NCBI GenBank assembly: GCA_029560875.1
Contig: JAKQKB010000081.1
Coordinates: forward strand, 1 to 64,000
Length of the DNA stretch: 64,000 bases
Source of the DNA: Bacteroidota bacterium
GTDB lineage: Bacteria > Bacteroidota > Bacteroidia > Bacteroidales > Tenuifilaceae
Direction of reading: 5' to 3'
Every line of letters starts with the position of its first letter. Position 1 is the stretch's first letter. Shown one piece after another: positions 44,305 to 54,265 of the stretch. The notes under the pieces are model-generated. The model was not told the origin of the DNA and searched no databases. It saw only the letters and a program-made list of their open reading frames with translations. The position numbers and the translations under genes are program-made.

Positions 44305-45285
44305 TTATAAATTGATAATTTTGTTGCGAACAGCCCACATAGCCAAAGAAACAGCACTATTTGTTCCAGTTTTATCGAATAAACGTGCCCGATGCCCCTC
44401 AACGGTTCGTTCACTTAGGAATAATTTCTCAGCGATTTGAGCATTGGTTAGACCTTGGCAAACAAGTGTTAGAATTTCCAACTCGCGGGCAGAGAGTTTA
44501 ACCTGTCCCACTTTCTTGCCCTCTTTGGCCGATGCAGTTTTTAACACATCAACTTCCGAAGAACAACTCGAAACAATACGTTTTTCGCCATTGAACACTA
44601 CATTTGAGCCTTTAAACCTAACATCAATAAGGTTGCTATTCTTGTGAATAGCTTTAAACTCAAGCTCAAAATCTTTTATTGCGCCCTGTTCGCACTTAGC
44701 AATACTATCGGAAACGGCCCTTATATCATCCTTATTCACAAAATTGATGAGGTTATTACCCACAATCTCCTGCTGGTAATAACCTAACATATCGGCAAAC
44801 TGCTTGTTGGCATGTTCAATAACTTGCCCCTTAAGGATTATCGTTCCGCTATAAGAGTTGTTAAGAATTGCGTGGAATTTCTCGTCGTTTACCTCATTGA
44901 TTCGTTGCCTGTTCTCGATTCTCCTACGAATAACTTTTACCAACTCGCCAAACTCAAATGGTTTTGGAATATAATCGTCGGCACCGAGATGAAGTCCAAG
45001 CAGAATATCCTCCTTGGATGCCTTTGCTGAAAGGAAGATAAATGGAATTACCGATGTGGTGTTAATTTGATGCAGCATGTTGAATACCTCGTAACCAGTA
45101 ATGCCAGGCATTGAGATATCGCAAACAATGACATCGGGCCGATGCTGGATGGCCTTTTGTATGCCCAGCGAACCGTTTTCAGCGAGAATAACCTCAAAGC
45201 CCACTCCGTTCAAATATTCCGAAATGGTCTCACGTAAGTCTATATCATCCTCAACAAGCAGTACTGTATTTTGCTTAACATCCAT
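44305..45285 (-). CDS. Response regulator with REC, PAS and LuxR-type DNA-binding domains
   Basis: The order in 326 residues is a receiver domain (1-120, phosphoacceptor Asp in VIVCDISMPG, Lys in YIPKPFEFGE), a PAS domain (about 130-245), and a LuxR-type helix-turn-helix (265-326, with LSARELEILTLVCQGLTNAQ and LSERTVEGHRARLFDKTG split motifs). The PAS insertion between receiver and LuxR domain is unusual and may add a second sensory input. It lies 45 bp downstream of the histidine kinase gene, its likely partner. Confidence 0.92.
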   Translation of the reverse strand: MDVKQNTVLLVEDDIDLRETISEYLNGVGFEVILAENGSLGIQKAIQHRPDVIVCDISMPGITGYEVFNMLHQINTTSVIPFIFLSAKASKEDILLGLHLGADDYIPKPFEFGELVKVIRRRIENRQRINEVNDEKFHAILNNSYSGTIILKGQVIEHANKQFADMLGYYQQEIVGNNLINFVNKDDIRAVSDSIAKCEQGAIKDFELEFKAIHKNSNLIDVRFKGSNVVFNGEKRIVSSCSSEVDVLKTASAKEGKKVGQVKLSARELEILTLVCQGLTNAQIAEKLFLSERTVEGHRARLFDKTGTNSAVSLAMWAVRNKIINL

Positions 45286-45330
45286 AATTTTAAAGATAGA
45301 GAAAAAAACGATAACTCCTTTATAGTTTAA

Positions 45331-47919
45331 TTATAATGGGACCGAAATTGTTACCATAGTCCCCTTACCTTCCATACTTTTTATTGATATCTCTCCATTA
45401 TGCAAATCAACGCAACGTTTTACAATGCTTAATCCTAAACCACTTCCACTAATGTTGCTAATGTTCGATGCCCTAAAGTAGGGGTCGAAAAGAAACCGAA
45501 CTTCATCTTGAGGGATTCCAATACCACTATCCTTTACTACGACTTTAAGTCTTTGGAATTCCAACTTCATACTGAATTTTATAGTGCTCTGGTTAGGGCT
45601 GAACTTAATGGCATTATTCAATACGTTATCCACAATATGCACCAATAAGTCTCTGTCAGCCATAACAGTTCGTGGAATTCCCTTCAAAACCTCTACCTGA
45701 ACAAAAGGTTGAAACAAATAGTCAATCTGCTCAATAATGGAGTCGATAAGTATGTTTGAGTTATACTCCTCGGGTGTAAATCTCAGCCTACCGCTCTGCT
45801 CCTTGCTAACCAACGAAACCTCGTTTATTAACGCTGTAAGTCGCTTGGTGGCATTATTGAGGCGTACTAGGTTTTTAGTAGCATTTATAAAATGATTATC
45901 AACCAGATTGCGCTCCAAAAGTTGAATATTTAGGGAAATATTTGTTAACGGCGTTCTAAAATCGTGCGATACTGTTGATATAAAGTGATTCTTTTGCCGA
46001 TGTAACTCCTGCTCCTTCTTAAGCGCAAGAGCAATCTCCTCCTGTGCCTTAATTTTTTCAGTTATATCGTGGGCATTAATTAAAATTCCACCTATCTCAG
46101 GTGTATCGGTAAAGTTCGATGCCTTAAGGCTTAAAACTCTATACACACCAGTTTTATGTCTAAATTGAATATCGGTGCTGGAATAGCCCATTCCGTTAGA
46201 GCTCACTAAATTCAAAAACTCAGAAAACTTAACTCGGTCTAAATCAGAAACAACATTACGAATATTTCTAATTCGAGCCCTACTACTAAACCCTAAAACA
46301 TTGGAGATTGAAGGACTTATATACTTACAGTTTCCTTGTGTGTCAACAATAAAAATTATGTCGCTTGAATTGGAAATAAGTTTCCTAAAACGGTTCTCGT
46401 TTAGGGCTAAAATCTCCACTATTTTCTTACGTTCGGTTATATCAACAATAATTCCATCGTAATAATCCTTACTGGGCAATCGGCGCGCATAGTTGGCAAT
46501 CCATATCTCCCTTCCATCAGTTCTCCGAATGGGCATCTCGAATATTGCAGTGGACTCATCCTTTAACTTGTTCAGAAACTCACTATGAGTTTTCTTATTG
46601 ATAACCAATTCTTTTACGGGAAACCCTTTTACCTTATCGGCACTGCAAAAACCAATAAGCTCGGCAAAGAAATTGTTGCATTCAATAATCTTCCCTTCGG
46701 AATAAGAAACCCTATAAAAGCCAGCCAATGCATTATCGAACATTCCTCGGTAACGCTCCTCGCTATCGGTAAGCATTTCCTGCAGCTTAATAAAAACTGT
46801 TCTATCGTCGAAATTAATTATAAGGTGATTCTCGTTATTAATTACAACTTTAGATACAGACAGAAACCCCTTCCTTAAACCTCTTAACCTTGTGTTTATC
46901 TCAAAAATATCCTTTGTAACATTTCCTTTATCTTTTAAGCTGCTTATTATTTGCCTAAAGCCTGCAGGGTCGGCAATAAGTTTAAGCGAAAAAATTGAGC
47001 GCCCAATAACTTTGTCTTCCGACAATCCTACACCTCGTAAAAAACGGTCGTTAACCTCGACAAAAATGCCATCGGACATACGACAAATTCCCATCCAACT
47101 AGGATTTAGCTTAAATGCAAGGGAAAATTTTTGTTCAGATTCGTTCAGTTTCTCCTGCATTCGGATGAAGTGAGTCATATCCTGAAAAGTTGCCAGAAAA
47201 AACCTACCCTTACTCATCGTCACAAGTTCTCCAAAGAGGATTCCCTGTTTTAAATTGCCATTGGCATCCTTAAGTAAAAAATTGGGTCGGAAAACCCGTT
47301 GGTGCTTCATGGCTTCCTCCCTAATGGTAATAACCTCCAGTGGATTAGGGTGAATGTTAACTTCGTATAGCGATTTACCTACCAAATAATCATAACTGTA
47401 TCCAAGTCCATCAATACATGCTTCGTTAACATCTATAATACGCCCCTCCTCAAAAGAGTAAAGCAGCATCCACAAAGGGCTTAGTTGAAATAATTTAAAA
47501 AAAAGATTATCGGCAACGTTAACGCTGTTTTCAATATTCGCATCATTTTCAGAATAACTTTGCCCTGTTTTAATGAACTGCAAGCGGAAATCAGCAGTAT
47601 TAAGTAACTGGAAAAGGATTGATTCGCCAGACCTATCCTCCAACGATGTTGCCTGAAACAAGTAGTTTAATCTATCACTATTCGATGAATTTATCTGAAT
47701 AAAGTACTTTCCACCATCAATAAAATAGTCGTTTACAAAAATATCCCATCCTTCGATATTCATAAACGATAAGATATCGAAAAAGTAAATATCTGTAACT
47801 GGGGCTGTTTCAACTCCGATTAAATCTAGAAAACTTGAATTCCAATTACGAATTTTAGCCGTGGATAAATCCACAACAAAAAGTGGTGCTGTAAAAATAT
47901 GAAAGTTATTATCGTCCAT
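45331..47919 (-). CDS. Multi-PAS sensor histidine kinase
   Basis: From the ATG at 47919 the 862-residue product has about five PAS domains in a row (residues 1-630), for example RKKIVEILALNENRFRKLIS introducing the last. The HisKA domain has its phospho-accepting His in FISTVSHDFRTPLT near residue 635. The ATPase domain has the N box VDNVLNNAIKFSPN, G1 VKDSGIGIP and G2 GSGLGLSIVKR. No membrane helix is visible, so it is cytosolic and senses internal signals. A TTG at 47940 is a weaker start. The two response regulators follow directly. Confidence 0.92.
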   Translation of the reverse strand: MDDNNFHIFTAPLFVVDLSTAKIRNWNSSFLDLIGVETAPVTDIYFFDILSFMNIEGWDIFVNDYFIDGGKYFIQINSSNSDRLNYLFQATSLEDRSGESILFQLLNTADFRLQFIKTGQSYSENDANIENSVNVADNLFFKLFQLSPLWMLLYSFEEGRIIDVNEACIDGLGYSYDYLVGKSLYEVNIHPNPLEVITIREEAMKHQRVFRPNFLLKDANGNLKQGILFGELVTMSKGRFFLATFQDMTHFIRMQEKLNESEQKFSLAFKLNPSWMGICRMSDGIFVEVNDRFLRGVGLSEDKVIGRSIFSLKLIADPAGFRQIISSLKDKGNVTKDIFEINTRLRGLRKGFLSVSKVVINNENHLIINFDDRTVFIKLQEMLTDSEERYRGMFDNALAGFYRVSYSEGKIIECNNFFAELIGFCSADKVKGFPVKELVINKKTHSEFLNKLKDESTAIFEMPIRRTDGREIWIANYARRLPSKDYYDGIIVDITERKKIVEILALNENRFRKLISNSSDIIFIVDTQGNCKYISPSISNVLGFSSRARIRNIRNVVSDLDRVKFSEFLNLVSSNGMGYSSTDIQFRHKTGVYRVLSLKASNFTDTPEIGGILINAHDITEKIKAQEEIALALKKEQELHRQKNHFISTVSHDFRTPLTNISLNIQLLERNLVDNHFINATKNLVRLNNATKRLTALINEVSLVSKEQSGRLRFTPEEYNSNILIDSIIEQIDYLFQPFVQVEVLKGIPRTVMADRDLLVHIVDNVLNNAIKFSPNQSTIKFSMKLEFQRLKVVVKDSGIGIPQDEVRFLFDPYFRASNISNISGSGLGLSIVKRCVDLHNGEISIKSMEGKGTMVTISVPL

Positions 47920-48093
47920 TGATAATAAGTTAAACAGCAACTAATGTTTTCTAATATTACACCAACAAGCGATAAATATTTTTAAAGACTACCCATAGCA
48001 CAATTAACAATATAGCAATTTTCTGTGTAACTTTTTATAAAAAAAATCATTTTAACATTTCTTTGTGCCAAACAACACTAATTTACTGACGAA

Positions 48094-48990
48094 TTAAACT
48101 TTGCAGTCAACAGAAGTATTATGCTCTGAGGAAATTTCAAGGGTGATGTGCTGAATATTCTCCTTGTTTAGTTGTTCTTTTATTTTCTGTCTAATTCTGT
48201 TTTGTCCCTCCAGGTCGAGGTTTGAATCCACAATAACTTGTGCTGTTATTGCATTCTGAGTTGTGCTTAATGCCCAAATATGGATGTGATAAACAGACTT
48301 TACCCCATCAACGCTCAAAAATAATGAAGATATGTTGGAAAGGTTTATTCCGCTAGGAACCCCATCTATAGTAAGCGAAAGACTCTCCTTAAATAAATTC
48401 CAAGTGGAATAAAATATCACAGCAACAATTACAAGGCTCATAGCCAAATCGAGCCAGTAAATGCTCCAAAATGCTATAAACACACCTGACGCTACAACAC
48501 CCAACGAAACAGCCGCATCGGCCATAAGATGAAGGTATGCGCCTTTAACATTCAAATCGTGATCCTTGTTCTTAAAGAAAAGTAGTGCCGAAACAGTGTT
48601 TACAACAATACCCACTCCAGCAACAATGGATATTGCCTGTCCATCAACCACAACCGGATTAAAAACCCGATTAATACTCTCCCAGAGTATCCCGCCAATG
48701 GCAACAAACAGAATAACCGAATTTATAAGCGAAACCAGTATAGTAGATTTTTTGTATCCATAGGTAAACTTATCGTTAGCCTTCCTTTTGGCTAACCTAA
48801 ACGCTAGCATAGCCAAGCCAAGTGAAGCAACATCGCTTAAATTATGGCCAGCATCGGAAATCAATGAAAGAGAACTGTAGTATATGCCAGCAGCAATCTC
48901 AACTACAACATATAGTATGTTAATTACAATGCCAATAATAAAGGCACGATTCAACGCTACGGTATTATCTTTAATTTGATGCTCCCCCAT
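48094..48990 (-). CDS. CDF-family divalent cation efflux transporter (CzcD-like)
   Basis: The 298-residue protein has six membrane helices and the two metal-binding sites of cation diffusion facilitators: SDAGHNLSDV in helix 2 and HLMADAAVSLGVV in helix 5. A C-terminal cytosolic domain (residues 205-298) follows, with the usual ferredoxin-like metal-sensing fold. It exports Zn2+, Co2+ or Cd2+ in exchange for protons. I chose the ATG at 48990; the frame continues upstream to 49020. It is divergent from the NfeD-like gene. Confidence 0.92.
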   Translation of the reverse strand: MGEHQIKDNTVALNRAFIIGIVINILYVVVEIAAGIYYSSLSLISDAGHNLSDVASLGLAMLAFRLAKRKANDKFTYGYKKSTILVSLINSVILFVAIGGILWESINRVFNPVVVDGQAISIVAGVGIVVNTVSALLFFKNKDHDLNVKGAYLHLMADAAVSLGVVASGVFIAFWSIYWLDLAMSLVIVAVIFYSTWNLFKESLSLTIDGVPSGINLSNISSLFLSVDGVKSVYHIHIWALSTTQNAITAQVIVDSNLDLEGQNRIRQKIKEQLNKENIQHITLEISSEHNTSVDCKV

Positions 48991-49114
48991 TTGCAAAAGT
49001 TTTAATGAATAACAAACCAATCCAATTTAAGTTTTTTTAAGAAATACTTTTCAGCAAAATAAGGTGGATGGCCAAAAATTTCATACCTTCACATAAACAA
49101 TATTTAATATATCA

Positions 49115-49708
49115 ATGGAAATACTTAGCATTAATTCGTGGTGGGAAGGTTTATCCACCCTATCAAAAGTTTACTGGATGATTGCCATCCCTGCTTCGGT
49201 AATCTTCCTTATCCAAATTGTGATGACCTTTATTGGAGCGGATTCCGACAGCCATTTTGACGCAAGCGGCGATGCCGATGCAAGCGTAGATGGCGATGCC
49301 GGAATCGGGTTTCAACTAATCAGCCTAAAAAATTTCATTGGGTTCTTCACCATTTTCGGATGGGTAGGAATTGCGTGTATCGATTCTGGGCTATCAACCC
49401 CATTAACTATAGCAATTTCGTTCATTTGCGGCCTACTAATGATGGTTATAATGGCAACCATTTTCTACTTTATGGGAAAATTGGTTGAGTCGGGCAATGT
49501 GGTTATGGCCTCTGCTGTTGGAAAAACCGGAACGGTTTACCTTGTTATTCCTGCCAACCGTAAAGCTGCAGGGAAAATTCAATTTCAGCATCAAGGATTC
49601 AGAACTATCGACGCAATGACCGATGAAGCCGAGGATATACCTACTGGAGCTGTAATACAAGTTACCGCTATAATTAGTGATGATTTGGTGCTAGTTAAGA
49701 AAGTGTAG
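49115..49708 (+). CDS. NfeD-like membrane protein (YqiJ-type partner of flotillin)
   Basis: The 197-residue product has three membrane segments (about residues 18-38, 70-92 and 97-117) and a C-terminal OB-fold domain (125-197, with GKTGTVYLVIPANRKAAGKI). Between the first two segments lies an acidic, Asp/Ser/Ala repeat-like loop (residues 43-62). It precedes a flotillin gene; NfeD/flotillin pairs work together in membrane microdomains. The 78-bp gap between them holds no other gene. Confidence 0.85.
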   Translation: MEILSINSWWEGLSTLSKVYWMIAIPASVIFLIQIVMTFIGADSDSHFDASGDADASVDGDAGIGFQLISLKNFIGFFTIFGWVGIACIDSGLSTPLTIAISFICGLLMMVIMATIFYFMGKLVESGNVVMASAVGKTGTVYLVIPANRKAAGKIQFQHQGFRTIDAMTDEAEDIPTGAVIQVTAIISDDLVLVKKV

Positions 49709-49786
49709 ATGAAGTCATGCCGAACTTGTTTCAGCATCTCAAGCATTTCTCAATTATTTCTATAAAAAATCCTAAAATATCTAAAT

Positions 49787-51196
49787 ATGAGTCAATTTGT
49801 TGTTTTTGCAATTGTAATTGGGATAGTATTCGTATTTATCCTAATTATTTCGCTATTCAAGCGTTACAAACGATGCCCTTCGGACAGGGTGCTTGTTGTT
49901 TACGGTAAAGTTGGTAAAGGAAAAACCGCCGAGGCCCGTTCCGCAAAGTGTATTCACGGAGGTGCTGCATTTATTTGGCCGGTAATTCAAGATTATTCTT
50001 TTCTGAATCTTACCCCACTTTCCATTGAAATTAACTTAACCAACGCGCTTAGCCAGCAGAATATCCGTGTTGATGTCCCATCGCGTTTTACAGTGGGTAT
50101 TTCCACAGAACCAGGCGTAATGGACAATGCCGCAGAGCGTTTGCTAGGTTTAAGCCAAGAGGATATCAGTAACCTTGCTAAGGATATCATTTTTGGTCAG
50201 CTACGTTTGGTTGTAGCAACCATGGATATTGAGGAAATCAACAGCAACCGCGATAAATTCCTTGCTGCTGTTTCGTCGAACGTAGAGGCTGAGTTGAAAA
50301 AAATCGGTTTGAAACTAATCAACGTAAACGTAACCGACATCAACGACGAGTCGGGCTATATTGTCGCCCTAGGTAAAGAGGCTGCCGCAAAAGCTATTAA
50401 CGACGCTAAAAAGAGCGTAGCAGAGAAGAACCGCGACGGTTCCATTGGAGAGGCAAACGCGCTCCGCGACCAACGCGTTCAGGTTTCATCGGCTGATGCT
50501 ACTGCTGTTGAGGGGGAAAACACCGCAAAGGTTACAATAGCCAATTCAAATGCAACCCGTAGGGAAAAAGAAGCTGAAGCCGAAAGAAAAGCTATTGCTG
50601 CAGAGAAAGTGAATCAAGCAAAAGCGCTGGAAGAAGCTTACGCCGCTGAACGCGAGGCGGAATTAGCCCGTGCAGAACGCCAGGAAGCAACCCAGAAAGC
50701 AGACATTGTGGTTCCAGCACAAATCAATAAGGAAAAAATTGAGATTGATGCAGAGGCGATGGCAGAGCAAATTCGACGTCATGCACGCGGAGAGGCCGAT
50801 GCAATTTATATGAAGATGCAGGCTGAAGCAAAAGGTATCTACGAAATCCTAAGTAAACAGGCTGAAGGTTTCGAGAAACTAAGCAAAGCAACCGGAAACT
50901 CACAGGATGCAGTAATGATGATGATTGCCGATAAACTTCCTGAATTGGTTAAAACACAGGTTGAAGCCATTAAGAACCTTAAGATTGATAAGATTACCGT
51001 TTGGGACAATATGGGTTCGGGTAAAGATGGAAAATCTCCAACCTCGGCTAATTTCCTTTCTGGAATGCTTGGTTCAATCCCTCCATTCGAGGAACTTTTC
51101 AAAATGGCTGGAATGGAACTGCCAAACTATCTAAAGGGCAAGAGCATTGAGCAAAGCCAAAAGGATAATGCTACTGATGCTGAAGAGGTAAAATAA
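49787..51196 (+). CDS. Flotillin-family SPFH-domain protein
   Basis: The 469-residue product has one N-terminal membrane helix (residues 3-23), an SPFH/Band 7 domain (about 30-200), a long Ala/Glu-rich coiled coil (210-330, many AEAE and AERE-type repeats), and a short C-terminal region. It resembles YqiK-type flotillins that scaffold lipid microdomains and stabilise membrane complexes. It follows its NfeD-like partner. The start is the ATG at 49787, with weak upstream purines. Confidence 0.9.
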   Translation: MSQFVVFAIVIGIVFVFILIISLFKRYKRCPSDRVLVVYGKVGKGKTAEARSAKCIHGGAAFIWPVIQDYSFLNLTPLSIEINLTNALSQQNIRVDVPSRFTVGISTEPGVMDNAAERLLGLSQEDISNLAKDIIFGQLRLVVATMDIEEINSNRDKFLAAVSSNVEAELKKIGLKLINVNVTDINDESGYIVALGKEAAAKAINDAKKSVAEKNRDGSIGEANALRDQRVQVSSADATAVEGENTAKVTIANSNATRREKEAEAERKAIAAEKVNQAKALEEAYAAEREAELARAERQEATQKADIVVPAQINKEKIEIDAEAMAEQIRRHARGEADAIYMKMQAEAKGIYEILSKQAEGFEKLSKATGNSQDAVMMMIADKLPELVKTQVEAIKNLKIDKITVWDNMGSGKDGKSPTSANFLSGMLGSIPPFEELFKMAGMELPNYLKGKSIEQSQKDNATDAEEVK

Positions 51197-51217
51197 CCTC
51201 AAAATAACTAATAAAAA

Positions 51218-51244
51218 AAGGGTGCCAATTGACACCCTTTTCTT
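51218..51244 (+). terminator. Terminator of the NfeD-flotillin unit
   Basis: Stem AAAGGGTG / CACCCTTT with a CCAATTGA loop, followed by T. It also faces the converging GH92 gene and may serve both. Confidence 0.8.
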
Positions 51245-51250
51245 ATTATA

Positions 51251-54199
51251 TTACTTCACCACAATCTCATCAATAAATATCCACGATGGCTCGCCAGCAC
51301 TAATGTGGTCGGCAGGTAACTTTCCATAGGATTTTGCGAAAACTTTCACATATCGCGCTTTTATCTTAACATCTAATCCAAACTCCTTGATTGTTGGATT
51401 TTGCTCCTTATCGGACACCGTGTTTGAAACAACCCCAATAGTCGTAAAGTTTACATTATCGTTAGAGGTTGAGTAGGTTACCATTTTGGGCATCATAATC
51501 CAAGGGCCAATATCCTGAAGGAAGTTGGCTCCCATATAGTTTATTTCTTTCTCCTCTCCCAAATCTATAACCGCCTCAAAATCCTGATTATGGAAACCCT
51601 GCCATCCTCCTACCCTGAAGTTGGTGATTCCACGGAAACCATCCACCAACGCAAACTTTCCTCCACCAGTGTAAAGTGAACTATACTCACTCTTTATTGT
51701 GATATCCTTAATGTCCTTCACTTTTACATATCTACCCTCAATAATTGCGCTAGTTTCGCCACTTGGAAGAACTGCATAGGCCTTTACAATCTTCGATTCA
51801 GTCAATATAACCGTATTTCCTTGTCTCCATTGCAATCCTCCACCCTGCTTATCGATATCGAATAAGGCATAGAAAATCATAGCTTCGGGCTGAATTGATG
51901 ATAAATTCAACTCCAAACTCTCGGTAAACGATTGGGTTGATGTATGAAATGCAGGAGCAACGGCAATTGTGTTGTCTTCTATTTTGGTTAAAGGTATATC
52001 GGAATCGGAACTAGCCCAAGCATTATTGGGTTGATTGGTCATAACAAACTTCAACTCGCCACCAGCAACAATTTCAGAGTGGTCAATCCAGCTGCGGGTT
52101 AATGGCTGTCCGTTGAGGAATACCTCCGCTATGTAAATGTTTTGGGGTGAATTATTTTCAGCAATAATGGTGAATTGTTTTCCATTCTCCAAGTTAAATG
52201 TTGCTTTTGGAAACAGTGGCGAACCAATCACATACTGTGTGCTACCAGGGCAAACAGGGTAGAAACCTGCAGCGCTGAGAATATACCAAGCGCTCATTTG
52301 TCCACAATCCTCGTTTCCGCAAATTCCATTGGGTTTATGGGTGTACATCTCATCCATAATTTTGCGAACCATCTGTTGAGTTTTCCAAGGTTTACCAACG
52401 TAATTGTAAAGGTAAGCCATATGGTGACTAGGCTCGTTTCCGTGTGCATACTGTCCAATTAAGCCGGTTATATCTACCTGATTCTTACCTGATAATTGCG
52501 ATGAAGTTGAGAAAAGGTCATCGAGTCTTTTTTCGAAGTTTTCCTTACCTCCATGCAACTTTATTAGTCCAGCAATATCTTGTGGAACGTAAAAACTGTA
52601 CTGCCAGCTATTGGCTTCGGTGAAGTTCTGGTCAACCTCTGCCGGGTTGAAGTTATCCTTCCATCCTCCATTAATACGTGGACGCATAAAGCGAGTTGTG
52701 GGGTCGAACAGGTTTTTATAAGCCTGAGCACGTTTTGTGAATTCAACGTAATCGGAATTTTCGCCCAAATCTTTGGCAAATTGAGCAATGCACCAATCGT
52801 CGTAGGCGTACTCAAGGGTTTTGGAAACCGACTCGTGCTCCATATCGCCGGGGATAAAGTTATACTGCTTAAACTCCTTTAGACCAAAATGATTGAGCTT
52901 TGCGCTATGCTTCATTGCCTGCAGGGCAAACTTTTCGTCGAAATTCCTTATTCCTTTCTTCCAAGCATCAACAATAACGGGTACAGAGTGATAGCCAATC
53001 ATACATTCCGTTTCGTTTGCGGCAAGTTCCCATACAGGAAGTCGGCCACCAAAGCGGTAATGCGATAGGAATGTATTGATGTAATCGCCAGTTCGCTTAG
53101 TATCGATAATAGTCATTAGCGGATGCCAAGCCCTGTAAGTATCCCAAAGTGAGAAAACAGTGTACGGAGTAAATCCATCGGCCTGATGAATTTGGTTATC
53201 CATTCCACGGTACTGTCCATCAACATCAGAAAACACATTGGGTACAACCATTGCGTGGTATAGCGATGTGTAGAATGTGGTTAATTGCTCAGGAGTTCCT
53301 CCGCTTACATCTATACGCGAGAGCTCTGCATTCCAAAGTTTTTGAGCATCGGCTACAACAGCATCAAAATCCCAACTGGGTAACTCGGCCTCTAGGTTTT
53401 TAAGTGCGCCCTCTTCGCTCACAGCCGAAACACCAACTTTTACGAGCAATTGGCCATTTTTAGGGTTAGCAAACTGAAGCCATAGCTTTAGGTTTTTTCC
53501 TTCGGTTTTAACCTGTCCATTCTCCTCGGTCGAAAGGGATATTTCGTCCTTCTCAACAAAATTTGGCCCCATAGAAATTGGTTCTGAGAAACGAATTACG
53601 AAATAGATATGTTGGTCCTTTGCCCACATCTTTGAACGACGAAATCCGTGCAGTTCATTCTTTCCAACAACCTTAACCCACGATTCTATAACCTTATCGC
53701 GATGCTCAAGGTCGATTACCAAAGCAGCCTTCTTGGGTTTTTCGAACGTATAGCGATGAAAACCAACCCGTGCAGTAGCAGTCATCTCTGCCTTTACTTT
53801 GAATTTATCGAGATAAACCGAGTAGTAACCGGCCTTTGCAGTTTCGTTCTTTTTCTGAAACGTCGACGAATACTCTGTATTTTTAAAAATAGGTTTTCCT
53901 GTGACTGGGGCAATCAGAATATCGCCATAATCCGACGCACCCGTACCGCTGAGGTGTGTGTGAGAGAAACCATAAATCACATTATCGGAGTAGTGATAGC
54001 CCGAGCAGCCATCCCATCCTGTAAGACGTGTATCGGGACTTAACTGAACTAAACCATAGGGAACCGTTGCTCCAGGATATGTGTGACCGTGAAAATCCGT
54101 TCCAATGAATGGATTCACATACTCAACAGGGCTTTTCTCCTGCGAAAACAGCGCAATGCTAATAAGCATCAAAACTGCAAGTAGTTGAGGTTTTTTCAT
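51251..54199 (-). CDS. GH92 family alpha-mannosidase with C-terminal discoidin-like domain
   Basis: The 982-residue product has a signal peptide (to about residue 20), then the GH92 N-terminal motif VNPFIGTDFHGHTYPGAT and the catalytic-domain signature GICGNEDCGQMSAWYILSAA near residue 630. Residues 750-820 add a beta-sandwich, and 850-982 resemble an F5/8 type C (discoidin) carbohydrate-binding domain. GH92 enzymes are calcium-dependent exo-mannosidases that trim N-glycans or mannans. It is the last gene of a mannoside operon and acts in the periplasm or at the surface. Confidence 0.93.
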   Translation of the reverse strand: MKKPQLLAVLMLISIALFSQEKSPVEYVNPFIGTDFHGHTYPGATVPYGLVQLSPDTRLTGWDGCSGYHYSDNVIYGFSHTHLSGTGASDYGDILIAPVTGKPIFKNTEYSSTFQKKNETAKAGYYSVYLDKFKVKAEMTATARVGFHRYTFEKPKKAALVIDLEHRDKVIESWVKVVGKNELHGFRRSKMWAKDQHIYFVIRFSEPISMGPNFVEKDEISLSTEENGQVKTEGKNLKLWLQFANPKNGQLLVKVGVSAVSEEGALKNLEAELPSWDFDAVVADAQKLWNAELSRIDVSGGTPEQLTTFYTSLYHAMVVPNVFSDVDGQYRGMDNQIHQADGFTPYTVFSLWDTYRAWHPLMTIIDTKRTGDYINTFLSHYRFGGRLPVWELAANETECMIGYHSVPVIVDAWKKGIRNFDEKFALQAMKHSAKLNHFGLKEFKQYNFIPGDMEHESVSKTLEYAYDDWCIAQFAKDLGENSDYVEFTKRAQAYKNLFDPTTRFMRPRINGGWKDNFNPAEVDQNFTEANSWQYSFYVPQDIAGLIKLHGGKENFEKRLDDLFSTSSQLSGKNQVDITGLIGQYAHGNEPSHHMAYLYNYVGKPWKTQQMVRKIMDEMYTHKPNGICGNEDCGQMSAWYILSAAGFYPVCPGSTQYVIGSPLFPKATFNLENGKQFTIIAENNSPQNIYIAEVFLNGQPLTRSWIDHSEIVAGGELKFVMTNQPNNAWASSDSDIPLTKIEDNTIAVAPAFHTSTQSFTESLELNLSSIQPEAMIFYALFDIDKQGGGLQWRQGNTVILTESKIVKAYAVLPSGETSAIIEGRYVKVKDIKDITIKSEYSSLYTGGGKFALVDGFRGITNFRVGGWQGFHNQDFEAVIDLGEEKEINYMGANFLQDIGPWIMMPKMVTYSTSNDNVNFTTIGVVSNTVSDKEQNPTIKEFGLDVKIKARYVKVFAKSYGKLPADHISAGEPSWIFIDEIVVK

Positions 54200-54265
54200 T
54201 GTATGTAGGTGTTTATTAATCGTTTCATTGTTTAATTTATAGGAATTAAAGGAAGTTAGAAGAAG

